This document shows, in pieces, positions 12,501 to 13,049 of a stretch of DNA of 13,049 nt. Source of the DNA: Deltaproteobacteria bacterium (GTDB lineage Bacteria > Desulfobacterota > SM23-61). The stretch's first letter is position 1. Every line of letters starts with the position of its first letter. Location: assembly GCA_026388915.1 (NCBI GenBank), contig JAPLIW010000286.1, forward strand, positions 1-13,049, in the 5' to 3' direction. A model generated the notes under the pieces. It worked only from the letters and a program-made list of their open reading frames with translations, had not been told where the DNA came from and ran no database searches. A program made the translations under genes and the position numbers.

Positions 12501-13049
12501 ACCTGGCTGTGGGTCCACGCCAGATCGAAGACGCGGTCCGCGAGGCGCCGATCCTGGTATTTCCCGACCAGGCCCAGGCACACGCCGCGGGTCTCGCCGA
12601 TGCCGGAGACAATATTGATCATCGCCGATTCCTCCGGGTCGAGGGTGATCCGATACCGGATCGCTACAATCGGGTCAAGGACGGAGCCCTCGTTCCCCGA
12701 GAGGGCTGCGGAACCGCCCATCGCTTGTGGATCAGCGACCGTGTTTCCCCGGCCGATGAACTGCATGCGGTCGGTCTCATAGGAAATTTCCCCGATCTCC
12801 GCCCCATGCACGGCCATCAGGTGAAACATCCACGGGGTGTGCTCGTCCGGGGAGCGGGGGCGGCGAGTGCAAAGGATCGACCGCTGCGGGCGGAGGATCT
12901 CGGTCTGAACAAAGAGATTGCTGAACGCCGGATGCAGCGCGTCTGCGGCTGGCGAGGCAAGAACCACCTCCGCGTAACTCGTGACGTCAATCGTTCTGCG
13001 TGTCCGAGAGCGGTTGGTGAGGGTGATCCGGCGCAGTTCGATGTCGTCC
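9506..13049 (-). CDS. Cyclic beta-1,2-glucan synthase-like protein, GH94 C-terminal part (cut by right edge)
   Basis: About 1180 residues, open through the right edge (DDIELRRITLTNRSRTRRTI continues upstream of any start), ending in TAA. Order in the visible part: a beta-rich domain (YAEVVLASPAADALHPAFSN), a helical linker, a second beta-sandwich domain, and a GH94 (alpha/alpha)6 phosphorylase domain. GH94 marks are GFRDQLQDGMAL (about 10845-10886), GSGDWNDGMN (about 10455-10490, carrying the expected general-acid Asp), NPGYIQGYVPGVRENGGQYT (about 10000-10063) and WYTGSAGWMYRL (about 9774-9809). This matches the C-terminal third of NdvB/Cgs-type cyclic beta-1,2-glucan synthases, proteins of about 2800 residues, where GH94 trims the glucan chain by phosphorolysis. 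The GT84 and membrane parts would lie beyond the window. A shorter stand-alone GH94 phosphorylase is less likely given the preceding domain. The ATG or GTG near 12967 is internal, not the start. Confidence 0.88.
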   Translation of the reverse strand, partial: DDIELRRITLTNRSRTRRTIDVTSYAEVVLASPAADALHPAFSNLFVQTEILRPQRSILCTRRPRSPDEHTPWMFHLMAVHGAEIGEISYETDRMQFIGRGNTVADPQAMGGSAALSGNEGSVLDPIVAIRYRITLDPEESAMINIVSGIGETRGVCLGLVGKYQDRRLADRVFDLAWTHSQVLLRQLNATEADAQLYGHLASSVIYANSSLRADGSVLKKNRRGQSGLWGYAISGDLPIVLLQIGDPAHIELVRQLVQAHAYWRLKGLAVDLVIWNEDHAGYRQLLQEQIMGLIAAGIEANVTDRPGGIFVRPADQISDEDRILLQTVARAILTDSRGTLWDQIHRRGLGEVTVPRLTPTRPRRAEPSPTAALPRHDLLFFNGLGGFTPDGREYVITTAHGQVTPSPWVNVLANPYFGTVISESGPACTWNENAHEFRLTPWANDPVSDSSGEAFYLRDEERGHFWSPTPLPGRGATPYVSRHGFGYSVFEHTERGIHSELWVYVARDAPIKFTVLKVRNVCGRPRRLSATGYVEWVLGDLQPKSKMHIITEIDPNSGALFARNPYNTEFAGRVAFFDVNDATRIVSGDRTEFLGRNGTLRSPAAMARSQLSGKVGAALDPCAAIQVPFELADGQEREFIFTLGVGRDADEARNLARRFRGSAAAREALEEVWQCWNHTLGAVQVETPDPSLNVLTNGWLLYQTLACRLWARSGTYQPGGAFGFRDQLQDGMALVHAEPHLLREHLLRCAARQFREGDVQHWWHPPSGRGVRTHCSDDYLWLPLAICRYVLSTGDTGVLDEPIHFIEGRPVNPEEDSYYDLPSRSEEAASLYEHGRRAILRGLKFGEHGLPLMGSGDWNDGMNRVGERGKGESVWLGFFLYEVLNQFTGVARLRGDLSFVERCRREAAQVRRNIEQNGWDGEWYRRAYFDDGSPLGSASNPECQLDSIAQSWSVLSGAGDAGRSRLAMEAVDQRLVRRDHGLIQLLAPPFDKSNLNPGYIQGYVPGVRENGGQYTQGAIWAAMAFAVLGDSRRAWELLAMISPVNHARSPEGMAIYQVEPYVVAADVYALPPHTGRGGWTWYTGSAGWMYRLIVESLLGLRLEVDKLRFAPCLPADWKEFKVHYRYRETVYHIAVLQTRAENGGTSVTVDGVERPDRAIPLVDDRQEHSVEVRIPVAHS

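Noticed and set aside
1656..13049. Genome-wide recoding of TAG
   Set aside because: TAG ends three genes at the expected family length, and extension past the nitronate monooxygenase stop runs into the tRNA promoter.

Overview
The window looks like part of a bacterial chromosome from an environmental, moderately GC-rich genome. The best guess is a Desulfobacterota-like (former Deltaproteobacteria) lineage. The reasons are the acyl-CoA and flavin oxidoreductase gene mix, a small Rho_N-like lysine-rich protein, very small basic proteins, and intergenic gaps full of degenerate short repeats. This placement is an inference; there is no rRNA or marker protein to prove it.

Left end (1-1584): a vapBC-type toxin-antitoxin pair, with the antitoxin cut by the window edge. 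It is followed on the minus strand by a tRNA-Leu(TAG) with a clear sigma70-type promoter, an intact DUF433 antitoxin gene, and the wreck of its DUF5615 toxin partner, which keeps both ends but has lost its middle. An unrecognised open frame lies between the remnant and vapC.

Middle (1656-7661): four metabolic genes. A nitronate monooxygenase/FabK-like flavoprotein (minus) and an amidase-signature hydrolase (plus) are divergently transcribed from a compact control region. Next comes a fused Old Yellow Enzyme/4Fe-4S/FAD/NAD(P) oxidoreductase of the 2,4-dienoyl-CoA reductase type (plus), and then an ECHDC3-like crotonase (minus) lacking both usual catalytic glutamates. Together they suggest oxidation or reduction of unsaturated acyl-CoA or related carbonyl compounds, but no single pathway can be named.

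Small-gene and repeat zone (7764-9482): a Rho_N-like/lysine-rich protein is translationally coupled to a tiny basic ORF interrupted by TAG. There is a 69-residue conserved-looking protein whose ribosome binding site is buried in a perfect hairpin, a candidate structured element, and a DUF4177-like small ORF also interrupted by a single TAG. The gaps hold GC-rich palindromes, period-10 and period-7 degenerate tandem repeats, and a 32-bp near-perfect inverted repeat (6798-6829 and 8935-8966) that brackets a block of minus-strand genes.

Right end (9506-13049): the C-terminal ~1180 residues of a very large cyclic beta-1,2-glucan synthase-like protein with a GH94 phosphorylase domain, minus strand, running off the right edge.

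The most interesting items are the internally deleted toxin beside an intact antitoxin, the two TAG-interrupted small genes, the hairpin-masked ribosome binding site, the candidate structured RNA, and the inverted repeat bracketing the small-gene block. No complete new defence or mobile system is evident.
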